The notes below the pieces were generated by a model. The model did not search any database, was not told the origin of the DNA, and saw only the letters and a program-made list of their open reading frames with translations. Of a stretch of DNA of 64,000 nt, positions 51,640 through 61,050 are shown piece after piece. The stretch's first letter is position 1; each line of letters opens with the position of its first letter. Source of the DNA: Branchipolynoe longqiensis (Eukaryota; Annelida; Polychaeta; Phyllodocida; Polynoidae); the NCBI GenBank assembly GCA_030323885.1, contig CM059188.1:113440776-113504775 (forward strand), read 5' to 3'. Both the position numbers and the translations under genes were made by a program.

Positions 51640-52945
51640 TAAGCGTCATCCAGTCGTGCCAAGCGCCATGTAGTCTTGGTAAGCGCCGTCTAGTCGTACT
51701 AAGCGCCCTATAGTCGTGGTAAGCACTATCTAATCACGCTAACCACTATATAATCGTGCTAAGCACCGTCTAATCTTGTTAATCGCCATATAATTTTGCC
51801 AAGCGCCATGTAGTCTTGGTAAGCACCGTCTAGTCATCCTAATCACCATCTAATCATGCTAAGCACAATCTAGTCTTGTTAAGCACTATCTAATCGCGCT
51901 AAGCACCATCTAATCATGTTAAGTGCCATATAATCATTCTAAGTGCCATCTAGTCTTGTTAAGGGCCATCTAATCATGCTAAGTGCAATCTGGACTTGGT
52001 AAGCACTGTCTAGTCATACCAAGGATCATGTAGTGGTGCTAAGCGCCATCTAATTGTGCTAAGCGCCATCTAATCTTGTTAAGCCCCATCTAATCATACC
52101 AAGCACCATCTAATCTTGCTAAGTGCCATATAATCATGCTAAGCGTGGTATTATACCACGTGGCATCTAATTGTGCTAAGTGCCATCTAATCTTGTTAAG
52201 GGCCATCAAATTGTGCTAAGCACCATCTAGTCTTGGTAAGCGCCGTCTAGTCATACAAAGCATCAGGTTGTGGCGCTAAGGGTCATCTACTCATACCAAG
52301 TGCCATCTAGTCTTGGTAAGCGCGTCTAGTCATACCAAGCGCCATCTAAGCATGCGAAGCGCCATCTTGTCTTGGTAAGCACTGTTTAGTGTTAGCAAGC
52401 GCCATGTAATCATCCTAAGCGCCATCTAATCTTGGTAAGCGCCATCTAATCATGCTAAGCAGCATCTAGTCATGCTAAGCACCATTTAGTCAATCTAAAC
52501 TCCATGTAGGCATCCCAAGCGTCATCTAGTCATGCTAAGATCTATCTAGTCATTCCAAGCACTATCTTGTCATACCAAGCAGTGTCTGGTCTTGCAAAGT
52601 GCCATCTAGTCATGCTCCTCCTGCTAAGCGCCATCTAATCATGCTAAGCGCCATATATTCACAATAATAATCATCTGGTCGCACTAAGCGCCACCTAGTC
52701 TTACTAAGCGCCACCTAGTCATGCTAAGCACCAGCTAGTCTTGCTAAGCACCATCTAGTCACACTCGGACTCCATCTAGTCGTGCTAAGCATCATCTAGT
52801 GGCACTAAGCAACATTTAGTCACGCTAAGCATCATCTAGTCACACCAAACACCATCTAGTCACACCAAACACCATCTAGTCGCACTAAGCGCCATCTAGT
52901 CATGCTAAGCGCCATCTAGTCACGCTAAGCACCATCTACTGCGTG
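51640..52945. repeat. 20-bp satellite AAGCGCCATCTAGTCATGCT
   Basis: About 65 degenerate units of AAGCGCCATCTAGTCATGCT, with CACC/CGCC and AATC/AGTC alternations. Units near 52800-52945 are the most alike. One unit junction at 52144-52160 forms a 17-bp near-perfect palindrome. Confidence 0.95.
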
Positions 52946-52985
52946 CTTGCTTTCATTTTGGTATTATATCTACATACTTGGCAGT

Positions 52986-53284
52986 GCTGGTAGATCGTGG
53001 GGTCGTGGGTTCGAGTCCCGGTCGAGTCAAACCAATGACTTTAAAATTGATACTTGTTGCTTCCTAGCCAGGCGCTCAGCATTATTAGGATAGGGCAAGG
53101 ACTGGTGTGCTCAGTGTCAGGATAATGTGACTGAGTGGGAGACCAGGTCATGGTGCCGGCGGCCTGCTTTCCCAGTGGGACAGCACTATAAAGTCGCCAT
53201 GAGTGCACACTGTCACAAGTCGGTGCCCGTCCTGATATGACCTTAGATGTTGCTAGGACGTAAAACAACAACAAACAAACAAAC
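52986..53284 (+). mobile_element. SINE-A, type 2, missing the first ~40 bp
   Basis: Begins at GGTAGATCGTGGGGTCGTGG, keeps the B-box GTGGGTTCGAGTCCCGG and ends GTTGCTAGGACGTAAAACAA with CAAACAAAC. The A box is absent. Confidence 0.85.
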
Positions 53285-53607
53285 ATACTTGGCATATATT
53301 AAATTCCTTAGTAGGTATACATTTTGGGGCTGCCCTGTGTTCAGCAATTATAGCATGAATGAGATAATATAATCGAAATAAAATAATATTAAATGTATGT
53401 GGTCACATTGCCTTACTGCCCATTTTTCCTTGTCCTAGAATAAATGGGAAGCGGCTTGCAACACAAGCGCTTTACCATTTAAAAAAATGGTGGTAACGAA
53501 TTTGACATATAGCCGCTGTAATATATTTTGAAGATGAAACTGGTCTCATTATAGCGCGCGTGAGTTTATGCAGTTGTGTCCAATCTGCACGGCGGGAGAT
53601 GGTGAGA
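53285..53607. other. unassigned, AT-rich
   Basis: No gene or repeat recognised. Confidence 0.3.
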
Positions 53608-54037
53608 TTGGTTGGTTGGGTGTTGGAGTTTTGCATCCTGGCAACATCTAAGGTCATGTTGTGGGCCCTGATGGTGGAGTCCCCAACTTGGCCTGAGCAT
53701 ATAGCTCAAACAGTCTAATCTAATCTAATCTAATATCAGGATGGGTACTGACTTGTGACAGTGCACACTCATAGCGACTTTGTACTGCTGCCCAACTGGG
53801 AAATCAGGCCACTGGCATCATGACCTGATATCCCACTCAGTCAAATTATCCTGCCACTGAGCTAACCAGTCCTTTCCCTATCCTATTAATGCTGAGCGCC
53901 AGGCTAGGAAGCTACAAGTATTAATTTTTAAGTCATTGGTTTGACTCGACCAGGGTTCGAAACCGTGAGTTCGAATTCCACGATCTACCAAAACGGGAGA
54001 TGGACCCTCAACTCATTCGGCTATCCACTTTGGTCCC
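53608..54037 (-). mobile_element. SINE-A, type 2 head with type 1 tail, carrying a 77-bp insertion
   Basis: The tail (plus GGTTGGGTGTTGGAGTTTTG) is type 1 and the head (AAACGGGAGATGGACCCTCA, CTCATTCGGCTATCC) is type 2. Between AAGGTCAT and ATCAGGATGG lies about 77 bp ending in a TCTAA pentanucleotide run (53700-53730), perhaps the tail of another retroelement. Confidence 0.85.
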
Positions 54038-54311
54038 TTGATGGTTGTGGTGGGTGGAGATTTAGTGACACGGGGCAACGACCGGCCCTGAGTGACGTCG
54101 CCACGTCCCCACGTCCCCCTAGGGAGGGGCATATGTAACAAACAGACGCGGCCTTGCTGTGACGGAGATTCACCTGGAGCAGCCAGGATTCTTACAAGTT
54201 GCAGATTCCGCAGGTGGGGAGGTGTGTGCAATAAAGGTCCTTAGAAGTGCCACCGTACACCTGATTGATTTCAGCAAGTGGGAAATTGGAAGTTGGAAGT
54301 GGGTGGGTTGG
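54038..54311. other. unassigned sequence
   Basis: Contains two ACGTCCCC words near 54105. Nothing else recognised. Confidence 0.3.
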
Positions 54312-54640
54312 AGGAAAGTTTGTTTTATTTAACGATGCCTTAGATTTTTGATCATCGGCTATTGGATGCCAAACGTGTGGTCATTCTGACTTTTTTTTTT
54401 TTTTGGAAACTCACTGCCGCCACATAGGGTACTCTTTCTGATAAGCAGCAATTGGTCTTTTATAAACACTTTCACACAGACAGGACAGCACATATCACAG
54501 CCTGTGATGAACAATTTGTGGTAGACTGTTTAGAACGGAAAATAGCCCAAACTGCAATGGGTCCACTGAGCAGGATCGATCGGAAGTCCCACACCGTCAC
54601 AGGTGGACATTCTACCGCCTGAGCTATGTCCCGCCCACCC
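54312..54640 (-). mobile_element. SINE-B, copy 3
   Basis: Plus-strand landmarks TTATTTAACGATGCCTTAGA, TGATCATCGGCTATTGGATG, ACACAGACAGGACAGCACAT and a minus-strand head GGGACATAGCTCAGGCGGTA. A thymine run replaces part of the ATATTTCTTTGGAG segment. Confidence 0.8.
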
Positions 54641-54749
54641 AGGTTTGGAGCAGTAATGTGACGATTAACACCTCCATCACGAGTAGTGGAGGGGATTCAC
54701 ATGCAGGTGGCGCTGCTGACTTGTGATCTAAGATGTCTTCGGAGCAGTC

Positions 54750-54935
54750 ACGCCCAGATGGCATAGCCGAATGAGTTGAGCATCCATCTCCGAAACCCTG
54801 GTCGAGTCAAACCAATGACATACAAATTTATACTTGTTGCTTGCTAGCCAGGCGCTCGGCATTATTAGCATAGGGCAAGGACTGGTTGGCTCAGTGTCAG
54901 GATAATGTGAGCGAGTGGGGGCAATATCAGCTCAG
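54750..54935 (+). mobile_element. SINE-A, type 2, 3'-truncated
   Basis: Head GATGGCATAGCCGAATGAGT with an internal deletion that removes the TTGGTAGATCGTGG segment, then CCCTGGTCGAGTCAAACC and body through GATAATGTGAGCGAGTGGG. The 3' third and tail are missing, which is unusual because 5' loss is the common pattern. Confidence 0.75.
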
Positions 54936-55188
54936 AGTGCTGGGCGCCCTACTGAAAAAAGTCTAAATCTTCTGGCTCCTAACTATTCCGGCGTGTTCGA
55001 GACTCCCAGAAGCGCCCAGCTTGGCGTAAAGCTGGGCAAATGCGGCCAAAGGTTCGGTACTGGAATGTCTGGACTGAACCGAAATAGAATCAATAACACG
55101 CCCTTGAATAAGCATAGACAATATAATGTAATCAGATCACGATTGTAATTGTATCTTTGTATTAAATGATATATCACATATATATATG
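54936..55188. other. unassigned sequence
   Basis: A short plus frame with no motif. Nothing recognised. Confidence 0.3.
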
Positions 55189-55372
55189 CAGTAAAAGCTC
55201 TCTGAATCGACCGACCATGGAACCGACTTTGAATGGTCCATGGTGATCGGTTTAGGTCTTTTTATCAGTACATTGAGTATTGCATGGGCTATCCCATGGC
55301 TAACCCAAATAAAGCGATCGACATACTTGAGTGATCGATCTGTGGAGGTGGTTGGTTAGAGAGGTTTTACTG
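55189..55372. mobile_element. mariner/pogo-like MITE, copy 3
   Basis: 184 bp, ends CAGTAAAAGCTCTCTGAATC and GTTAGAGAGGTTTTACTG. The interior AAGCGATCGACATACTTGAG and GATCGATCTGTGGAGGTGG match 8611-8800. Flanking dinucleotides are TG on both sides, possibly a decayed TA duplication. Confidence 0.8.
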
Positions 55373-55438
55373 TGCATGTATATATATATATACATACATG
55401 CACAATAAAACCTATCTCTCTCTCTCTATATATATAAT

Positions 55439-55512
55439 TATTTTACCTCGGTATACAGCCTCAGGCTAGCCTCAGGCTAGGGAGAAGGAAGCACGTGAGG
55501 TACCAGCAATTA
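55439..55512 (+). repeat. DIRS left inverted terminal repeat
   Basis: Outer part TATTTTACCTCGGTATACAG, then CCTCAGGCTAGCCTCAGG, followed by the inner core GGCTAGGGAGAAGGAAGCAC and GTGAGGTACCAGCAATTA. The inner core is the reverse complement of 60475-60514. The outer part is the reverse complement of 60238-60282. Confidence 0.9.
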
Positions 55513-56182
55513 GCATATACAACTCATGACTGGATTACGTGTCGTTGGGTTGCTCCGGCAAATTTAGTCTACATACAAGCTAATACGCAGTAAGTATCAT
55601 AAAAACTGTGGTTAGCTTAATTATGATGCATTAGAGCATCATTATGGAAAGTTTAGACTTTCTTTGGTCCTTTTTGGACGAGTTATTTGGTTATAAAAAA
55701 CAAAGGATAAAATTCCTTCTCGAAGGATTGAAACCGATCATTAGCGGTTCTGTCAACACCCGAGTCACCGTGTGATTATGGGTAGAGATGTGGGCTCTGC
55801 CTCGTCTCCTGTGGAAATTCTCTCGTACTCTAATAGAGAGTAATGTTGGAGATGCTCCTGGGTTTCTTTTATAGACTCCCCACAAACTTTTTCAGGCGTT
55901 TCTCCGAGTTTCATAGCATTTTCTCCAACTTGTTGACGTTGTAGTCACGGGTGGGAGAAGTGTGCGGAACAGAGGGATGGGCGGGCCGATACACTGGTCC
56001 CGACCCCGCGTAAGGTTTGGGCTTGACCCACAACCCACGCACAAATTTAGCTTATTACGCCTGTGTTATAACGGTATAAACACGTTCTCTAACACCAATA
56101 GATGTCCAAATGAGTTTAAAACAACCATGTTGTGACATATATATATACCGGGACTGATCAACAATTTTTGTTTCAGATCCCG
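55513..56182 (+). promoter_or_regulatory. DIRS 5' leader, possible intron
   Basis: About 670 bp without a long frame precede the gag ATG. GTAAGTAT at 55590 is a strong splice donor and TTTTTGTTTCAG ending at 56176 a strong acceptor, placed six bases before the ATG. A spliced leader is plausible but unproven. No TATA box could be assigned. Confidence 0.4.
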
Positions 56183-57460
56183 ATGGCCACGAAGCGGAGT
56201 AAGCGCAGTGCAGCAGCAGACGAGGAGTACGACTCCTCACCCGTGTTGTCGGCAGAGCCTGCGACACAGCCCGGGGCGCATATTCTCTCCGAGGAGGACA
56301 TAGTGCCTGACGGTGCCGCGCCTCAAAATTGGGAGACGCGGTTTGCGGCGATGGAGAGTCACATAATGGCTCTCAAACCACCGGTGTCTAGTAAACGGCG
56401 AATGCCGAGTGTGCAAGAAGAGTCTTCTCTGGAGGATTTCTCCCACACAGACTCAGCAATGGAGCTTAGGGCTCCTCCTCCTTCTCCTAAACGGAGAAAG
56501 AAGAAGAAACAGATTGTTTCTTCGGGTGATGAGTTCACCAAGGAGAGGGGGAAGACTGGGCTTCGCAAAAAGCGCAAGACCAAGTCCAAGAAGAAGAAGA
56601 AGAAGAAGAAAGTTTCTTCTTCTTCGGACTCGTCCACGGATTCCACGTCCACGGAATCGGACTCAGACACGCAATATGAAGGTGTCTATGCTGCCATTGG
56701 GGGCAAAGTGGCTAAGAAAGTCGAGAAGCCAAGGGCTAAGCGGGTGAAAACCACTACGCTTATGCGGGAGAACATTAATGGCCATTTCCGCACGTTTAAG
56801 CCGGCGGAGATTATTTCTAAGTTATCAGATGAGTTAACAGGCATTAAAGGTGTTCCCAACTCCATCATTAAAGAGATGGATCGAGATGTCAATATGACGG
56901 AGGACCGTAGGAGGTTTGAGGGTGTGTTGCACATAGTGCATAAGGTGGTGCTTGGTACCTTAACAGCTATTGCTCCTGTAGCAAACAGAATGCAACAAGA
57001 AAACAAGTTCTCGTCTTTGGCTAAGACGATGGACAAAGGTATTGCATTGTTGGCGGCGCCAGGTAATTACCTGTCGTATCGAAGATATGAAAATGTTTTC
57101 AAGTCAGTTTGCACAGATGCTGGCAAAGAAGTGGCTCGCTCAAAGAAGGTTACTGATAATGATGGGAAAGAGTTTACGCTCTTTCTTGCTCCAGAGCCGA
57201 TTAAAGGGAAACCTTTAGATAACACCAAAATGTTTGGCGGTCAACTACAATACCTCTATAAAGAGGTAGAAACTGCAGCCAAGAGTGGCAAAAACATGGA
57301 TGGTAAGAAGACACAGGAAACTCCTCGTGTCAAAAGGTCACGAGGGGATTTTCGTCCACGGCAGTTCACCAGGGGAACCAGACCGGGCTCAAACTTCGGT
57401 CAAGCTTTTCGGGGCCGGGCGCTCGCTCAGGCTGGACCGACAACACTGTACGGCCACTAG
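56183..57460 (+). CDS. DIRS gag-like protein, 425 aa
   Basis: Presumed structural/nucleic-acid-binding protein (ORF1) of the element. The ATG at 56183 was chosen over the GTG at 56132 because it follows the acceptor-like site. Residues about 1-110 are acidic and disordered. Then come basic blocks (PKRRKKKK, and KKRKTKSKKKKKKKK near 135-150) that could act as nuclear localisation signals, an acidic Ser/Thr run, a more ordered, mixed central region (about 180-370), and a C-terminal Arg/Gly segment (KRSRGDFRPRQFTRGTRPGS) of RNA-binding character. No zinc knuckle is visible. DIRS gags are poorly conserved, so assignment rests mainly on position. The frame is fully open. Confidence 0.8.
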   Translation: MATKRSKRSAAADEEYDSSPVLSAEPATQPGAHILSEEDIVPDGAAPQNWETRFAAMESHIMALKPPVSSKRRMPSVQEESSLEDFSHTDSAMELRAPPPSPKRRKKKKQIVSSGDEFTKERGKTGLRKKRKTKSKKKKKKKKVSSSSDSSTDSTSTESDSDTQYEGVYAAIGGKVAKKVEKPRAKRVKTTTLMRENINGHFRTFKPAEIISKLSDELTGIKGVPNSIIKEMDRDVNMTEDRRRFEGVLHIVHKVVLGTLTAIAPVANRMQQENKFSSLAKTMDKGIALLAAPGNYLSYRRYENVFKSVCTDAGKEVARSKKVTDNDGKEFTLFLAPEPIKGKPLDNTKMFGGQLQYLYKEVETAAKSGKNMDGKKTQETPRVKRSRGDFRPRQFTRGTRPGSNFGQAFRGRALAQAGPTTLYGH

Positions 57461-57752
57461 GCCGGGGTGTCAACTCGCCAAGACCCTTCCCCAGGGGCGG
57501 GTCCAAGTAGAGGTTAAAACACAAACGTTACAAGTCCTTCCAGCCTCTAAAACCACACAAACTGTAAGCAACTTTGTGGCTGGTAATATTAATAATTAGA
57601 TTTCTGAGTGGCACAAAATTACTAGTGACCAAGAAAATTTTACAAATAGTTAGGGGTGTTCACATTCCCTTCACACAAATTCCGGTATAAGGCAGGATAC
57701 CTTTTCCTTATAACATTGAACTGGTTGAACGAGAGGCACTAACTAAACAGAA

Positions 57753-59196
57753 GTGACATACTGTTCAGGAGAGTTTATTTCAAATATCTTCTCGGGACCA
57801 AAGCCTAATGGCGAGGTTCGAATGATCCTGGATTTAAAAATCCTTAATAAAATGGGTGAATATCAATTTAAAAAAAAAAAAAAAAAAAAAATGTTCTCGC
57901 TAGATACAGCGCGCGATCGGATTACGCTAGATGCGTGGATGGCTAGTGTTGATTTACAAGATGCATATTATACGCTTTCCATAAGAGAAAAAGATCGGAA
58001 ATTGCTTCGGTTTCTTTGGGATAACCAACTCTATGAGTTTACCTGCATGCCGAATGGTTTAGCTTGTGCCCCTCGTTTATTCACTAAACTGCTCATACAT
58101 GATTTTTTTATTATAGCATCAACACAAATTGATTGTGTGAATGCAGTTTTGGAGTTATGTGCATTACTCACTAAACTGGGGTTTTATGTACATCCACAAA
58201 AGTCAGTGCTTAAACCAACAAAACAACTCAAATGTTTACGGTTTATTCTGAATACACAGTTACAGTGTCGATAACAGAACACAAACTAATTAAGTTTATG
58301 AATACAGCGACCCAGCTTATTAAGTTACCAAAACCTAAAATTAGACAGGTCGCAGTCCTTATTGGGATAATGATATCGTATGCACCCGCTATTCTATACG
58401 GGAAGGCACATATTAAATCTCTAGAGCTGATGCTTCGTTAGAAAGTTGGGGAGCTCATTGACATGGGATCACAACAGGAGGTAGATGGCTTGATGATGAA
58501 AAATCAGACCATATTAATGCGCTAGAATTGTGTGCTATTTATCTGGGTTTATGTACTTTAGTAAAGATACATAAATCACAAGTTAGAATACTAACTGATA
58601 ATACTACTGCCATGGCATTTATTCGTAACATGGGTGGAACCAAATCAAAGTCTTGCAATCAGTTGTCTAAACTGGTTTGGAACTGGGCACAGGCTCAACA
58701 AGTCTGGCTGACTGTAGCGCATATTCCAGGGTCACAAAATACATTTGCAGACCATAAAAGTAGAAATTTCCATGACCGTTTATAATGGTCTCTCTCTACA
58801 CCTTTGTTTAACTTCATTTGTGAAAAATGGGGTACACCTAAAGTTGACTTGTTTGCATCACGAAATAATAACAAATTACCTTGTTATGTTTCTTGGCATC
58901 CTGAAACGGAGGCTTGGAAAGTAGATGCATTTGATATTATCTGGGAAAATAATTATTTTTATATTTTCCCACCGTTTAGCATTATCAGCCGAGTTGTCAG
59001 GAAAATCGGCTTGGAAAGGACACATGCTATACTGGTGGTGTCCGATTGGGACACGCAACCTTGGCTGCCAGTAGTTTCACAACTGGCAAAAGAACATATA
59101 CGATTCCCAAGAAAACTCGGGAATCTGACACACCACGGACCGCTAGTGGTTCACGGCGACGTGTCAACGACGCCCCTATTGGCATTCCTTTTCTAA
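57753..59196 (+). pseudogene. DIRS reverse transcriptase / RNase H region, broken
   Basis: Three pieces in different frames. 57753-58274 holds RT motifs GEFISNIFSGPKPNGEVRMI, MASVDLQDAYYTL and MPNGLACAPRLFTKLL, but a deletion of perhaps 20 codons joins this to IHDFFIIAS, so no YxDD motif can be read. A run of 22 adenines (57870-57891) encodes an extra lysine block. 58232-58441 continues the RT thumb-like part. 58528-58785 is RNase H (NALELCAIYLGL, TDNTTAMAFI, HIPGSQNTFADHKSR). 58804-59196 matches the conserved segment after RNase H in DIRS elements (VDLFASRNNNK, DAFDIIW, FPPFSII), where a Dam-like methyltransferase has been described; I cannot confirm a methyltransferase here. Stops at 58274, 58441 and near 58460 interrupt it. 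Confidence 0.88.
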
Positions 59197-60155
59197 GGAA
59201 CCAGCTCCGGCAATTTGGATTGGACAAAATTACTGAGAATAGGATAGTAGCTGATGCCTGGAGGCCAGGAACTGTTAAAATGTACACATCCTATTTAAAG
59301 AAATGGGGTGTACATTGTTTGTTAATGAAAGTTAAGCCAACAAATCCAACAATTTCACAAGTAGCTCGTTTTCTTCGTTCTCTAGAGGATGAGGGACTAT
59401 CTTTTGGGTCGATTAATGCGGCAAGATGTGCGTTATCAATCATATTACCTAGAATTGATGGCGAAACAGTTGGAAAACATTATGTTCTTGGATATCTACT
59501 TCGTTCAATTTATCAAAGGAATCCTCCAAAACCAAAGTATAGTCGGTTTTGGGATGTGTCTGTAGTATTTAAGTTGTTTCAGGCTTGGCCTCACAACTCG
59601 TGGTTAGATTTAAAACAATTAGGTTTTAAGGTCGCGGTCCTGTTATTATTAGTAACCGGACACAGAGGACAGACCATTGTTGCTTTGTCTTTAACTGGAT
59701 TAGAAATAGACAAGAAACAAGCTACGTTTGATTTAGCACAATTGCTTAAATCGAACACGTTAGGTGACCCTTTATCTACGGTTCACTTAGACTGTTTTCC
59801 GAGTGATCGGAAATTATGTGTTGTGTCAGCCATACGGGCTTATATATCTAAAACAAAAGATTTACGTGCATCACAACAACTATTAGTGAGCTTTATAAAG
59901 CCACATAAGGCAATTTCACGAGACACCCTTGCCAGATGGACAATTACGGTGTTGAAATTGGCTGGAGTGGATACGAGCAAATACTCATCCCACTCAACTA
60001 GAGGTGCCATGGTCTCCAAGGCACGGTTGCTAGGTATTTCTGTGAAAAGAATACTAGCGCATGCAGGCTGGAAGACGGCTAAGTCGTTTGCAAAACATTA
60101 CAACAAGCGACTAGAAAAGCCTACCGGCATTGCAAAGCGCCTGCTCGCCAACTAA
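59046..60155 (+). CDS. DIRS tyrosine recombinase, intact catalytic set
   Basis: It would integrate the circular DNA form of the element by site-specific strand exchange. The listed start is a TTG; the first ATG is codon 79 (59280), inside the N-terminal SAM-like domain, so the true start is unclear. The frame overlaps the upstream region by 150 bp, so frameshifting, re-initiation or splicing may be used. Residues 48-160 form the core-binding domain and 160-369 the catalytic domain. Visible catalytic residues: R207 (TGHRGQT), H316 and R319 (SSHSTRGA), H339 (AHAGW) and the nucleophile Y352 (KHYNKR). There are no internal stops. Length and motifs fit DIRS recombinases and differ from Crypton-only forms because gag and RT are adjacent. 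Confidence 0.92.
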   Translation: MGHATLAASSFTTGKRTYTIPKKTRESDTPRTASGSRRRVNDAPIGIPFLRNQLRQFGLDKITENRIVADAWRPGTVKMYTSYLKKWGVHCLLMKVKPTNPTISQVARFLRSLEDEGLSFGSINAARCALSIILPRIDGETVGKHYVLGYLLRSIYQRNPPKPKYSRFWDVSVVFKLFQAWPHNSWLDLKQLGFKVAVLLLLVTGHRGQTIVALSLTGLEIDKKQATFDLAQLLKSNTLGDPLSTVHLDCFPSDRKLCVVSAIRAYISKTKDLRASQQLLVSFIKPHKAISRDTLARWTITVLKLAGVDTSKYSSHSTRGAMVSKARLLGISVKRILAHAGWKTAKSFAKHYNKRLEKPTGIAKRLLAN

Positions 60156-60237
60156 CAAGAATAGGTGAGAACAAAAACGTTGAATATTATATAAGAATGG
60201 ATGATATTAAGGATAAAAATGAATTATGTAAAGGTCT

Positions 60238-60369
60238 CCCTAGCCTGAGGCTAGCCTGAGGCTGTATACCGAGGTAAAATAGTATAGTTATACAAATCTT
60301 ACCTGGGTATAGATGATGGATAACTGTTGTTTTCCCGAGGTATAAGCCTCGGGTAGACGTGGGCTAGGG
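60238..60369 (+). repeat. DIRS internal complementary region
   Basis: 60238-60282 (CCCTAGCCTGAGGCTAGCCT ... GGTAAAATA) is the reverse complement of the left outer terminus. 60281-60369 (AGTATAGTTATACAAATCTT ... GTAGACGTGGGCTAGGG) is the reverse complement of the right outer terminus, with one visible mismatch. The join marks where the two ends would be brought together in the circular intermediate. It begins 82 bp after the recombinase stop. Confidence 0.92.
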
Positions 60370-60474
60370 CCCACCCACCACGCCCTGCCACGTCTATCCC
60401 GTTGGTGTACCATTACGGGAAAATCATAGTATCCATTGTATTGAAAGATCATTTTTATCCTGAATAAGTAGGTT

Positions 60475-60595
60475 AAAATTGCTGGTACCTCACGTGCTTC
60501 CTTCTCCCTAGCCCACGTCTACCCGAGGCTTATACCTCGGGAAAACAACAGTTATCCATCATCTATACCCAGGTAAGATTCGTATAACTATACTA
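60475..60595 (+). repeat. DIRS right inverted terminal repeat
   Basis: Inner core AAAATTGCTGGTACCTCACG, TGCTTCCTTCTCCCTAGCC, then an outer part CACGTCTACCCGAGGCTTAT ... GGTAAGATTCGTATAACTAT. The outer part contains the hairpin CCCGAGG-cttata-CCTCGGG. Confidence 0.9.
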
Positions 60596-60716
60596 TATAT
60601 AGAGATAGAGAGAACAGACTCGAGCATTAGGTCATGTGACCCTGAACCCGGAGTGAAGCCCCTACTGGTGTTCGGAACAAGGTGCGGAGAGTGGTCACGT
60701 GGGCACGCCGACATCG
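60596..60716. other. DIRS right flank
   Basis: Starts with TATAGAGATAGAGAGAAC, a GA repeat opposed to the TC repeat left of the element. Nothing else recognised. Confidence 0.4.
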
Positions 60717-61050
60717 CTTTGTTTGTTTGTTGTTGTTTTACGTCCTAGCAACATCTAAGGTCATATCAGGACGGGTACCAACTTGTGACAGTGTACACTC
60801 ATGGCAACTTTTATAGTGCTGCCCCACTGGAAGACCAGGCTGCCAGCACCATGACCTGATATCCCACTCAGTCACATTATCCTGACACTGAGCCAACCGG
60901 TTCTTGCCCTATCCTAATAATACCGATCGCCAGGCTAGGAAGCAACAAGTATCAATTTTTAAGTCATTGGTTTGACTGGACCAAGGTTCGAACCGACGAT
61001 CAACCGACACGGGAGACGGACGCTCTAACTCATTCGGCCATCCCGTGTCG
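60717..61050 (-). mobile_element. SINE-A, type 2, nearly full length
   Basis: Plus strand TTGTTGTTTTACGTCCTAGC at the tail and GGACGCTCTAACTCATTCGG, CCATCCCG at the head. CCTAATAATACCGATCG matches the type 2 body. It starts about 120 bp after the DIRS element. Confidence 0.85.

Larger units (their letters stand above)
55439..60595 (+). mobile_element. DIRS-type retrotransposon, about 5.16 kb
   Basis: Recognised by gene order (gag-like, RT/RNase H, tyrosine recombinase) and by termini. The left and right ends share an inverted core but have different outer parts, and an internal complementary region at 60238-60369 is the complement of both outer parts joined. That layout is specific to DIRS elements, which are thought to replicate through a circular intermediate and integrate with a tyrosine recombinase, without target-site duplication. 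gag and recombinase frames are open; the RT region is broken. It lies between opposed TC/TA simple repeats. Confidence 0.93.

Noticed and set aside
58804..59196. DNA adenine methyltransferase in the DIRS element
   Set aside because: DIRS elements can carry a Dam-like domain here and a FPPF motif is present, but I could not identify a full methyltransferase motif set. The region is described only as conserved in DIRS elements.
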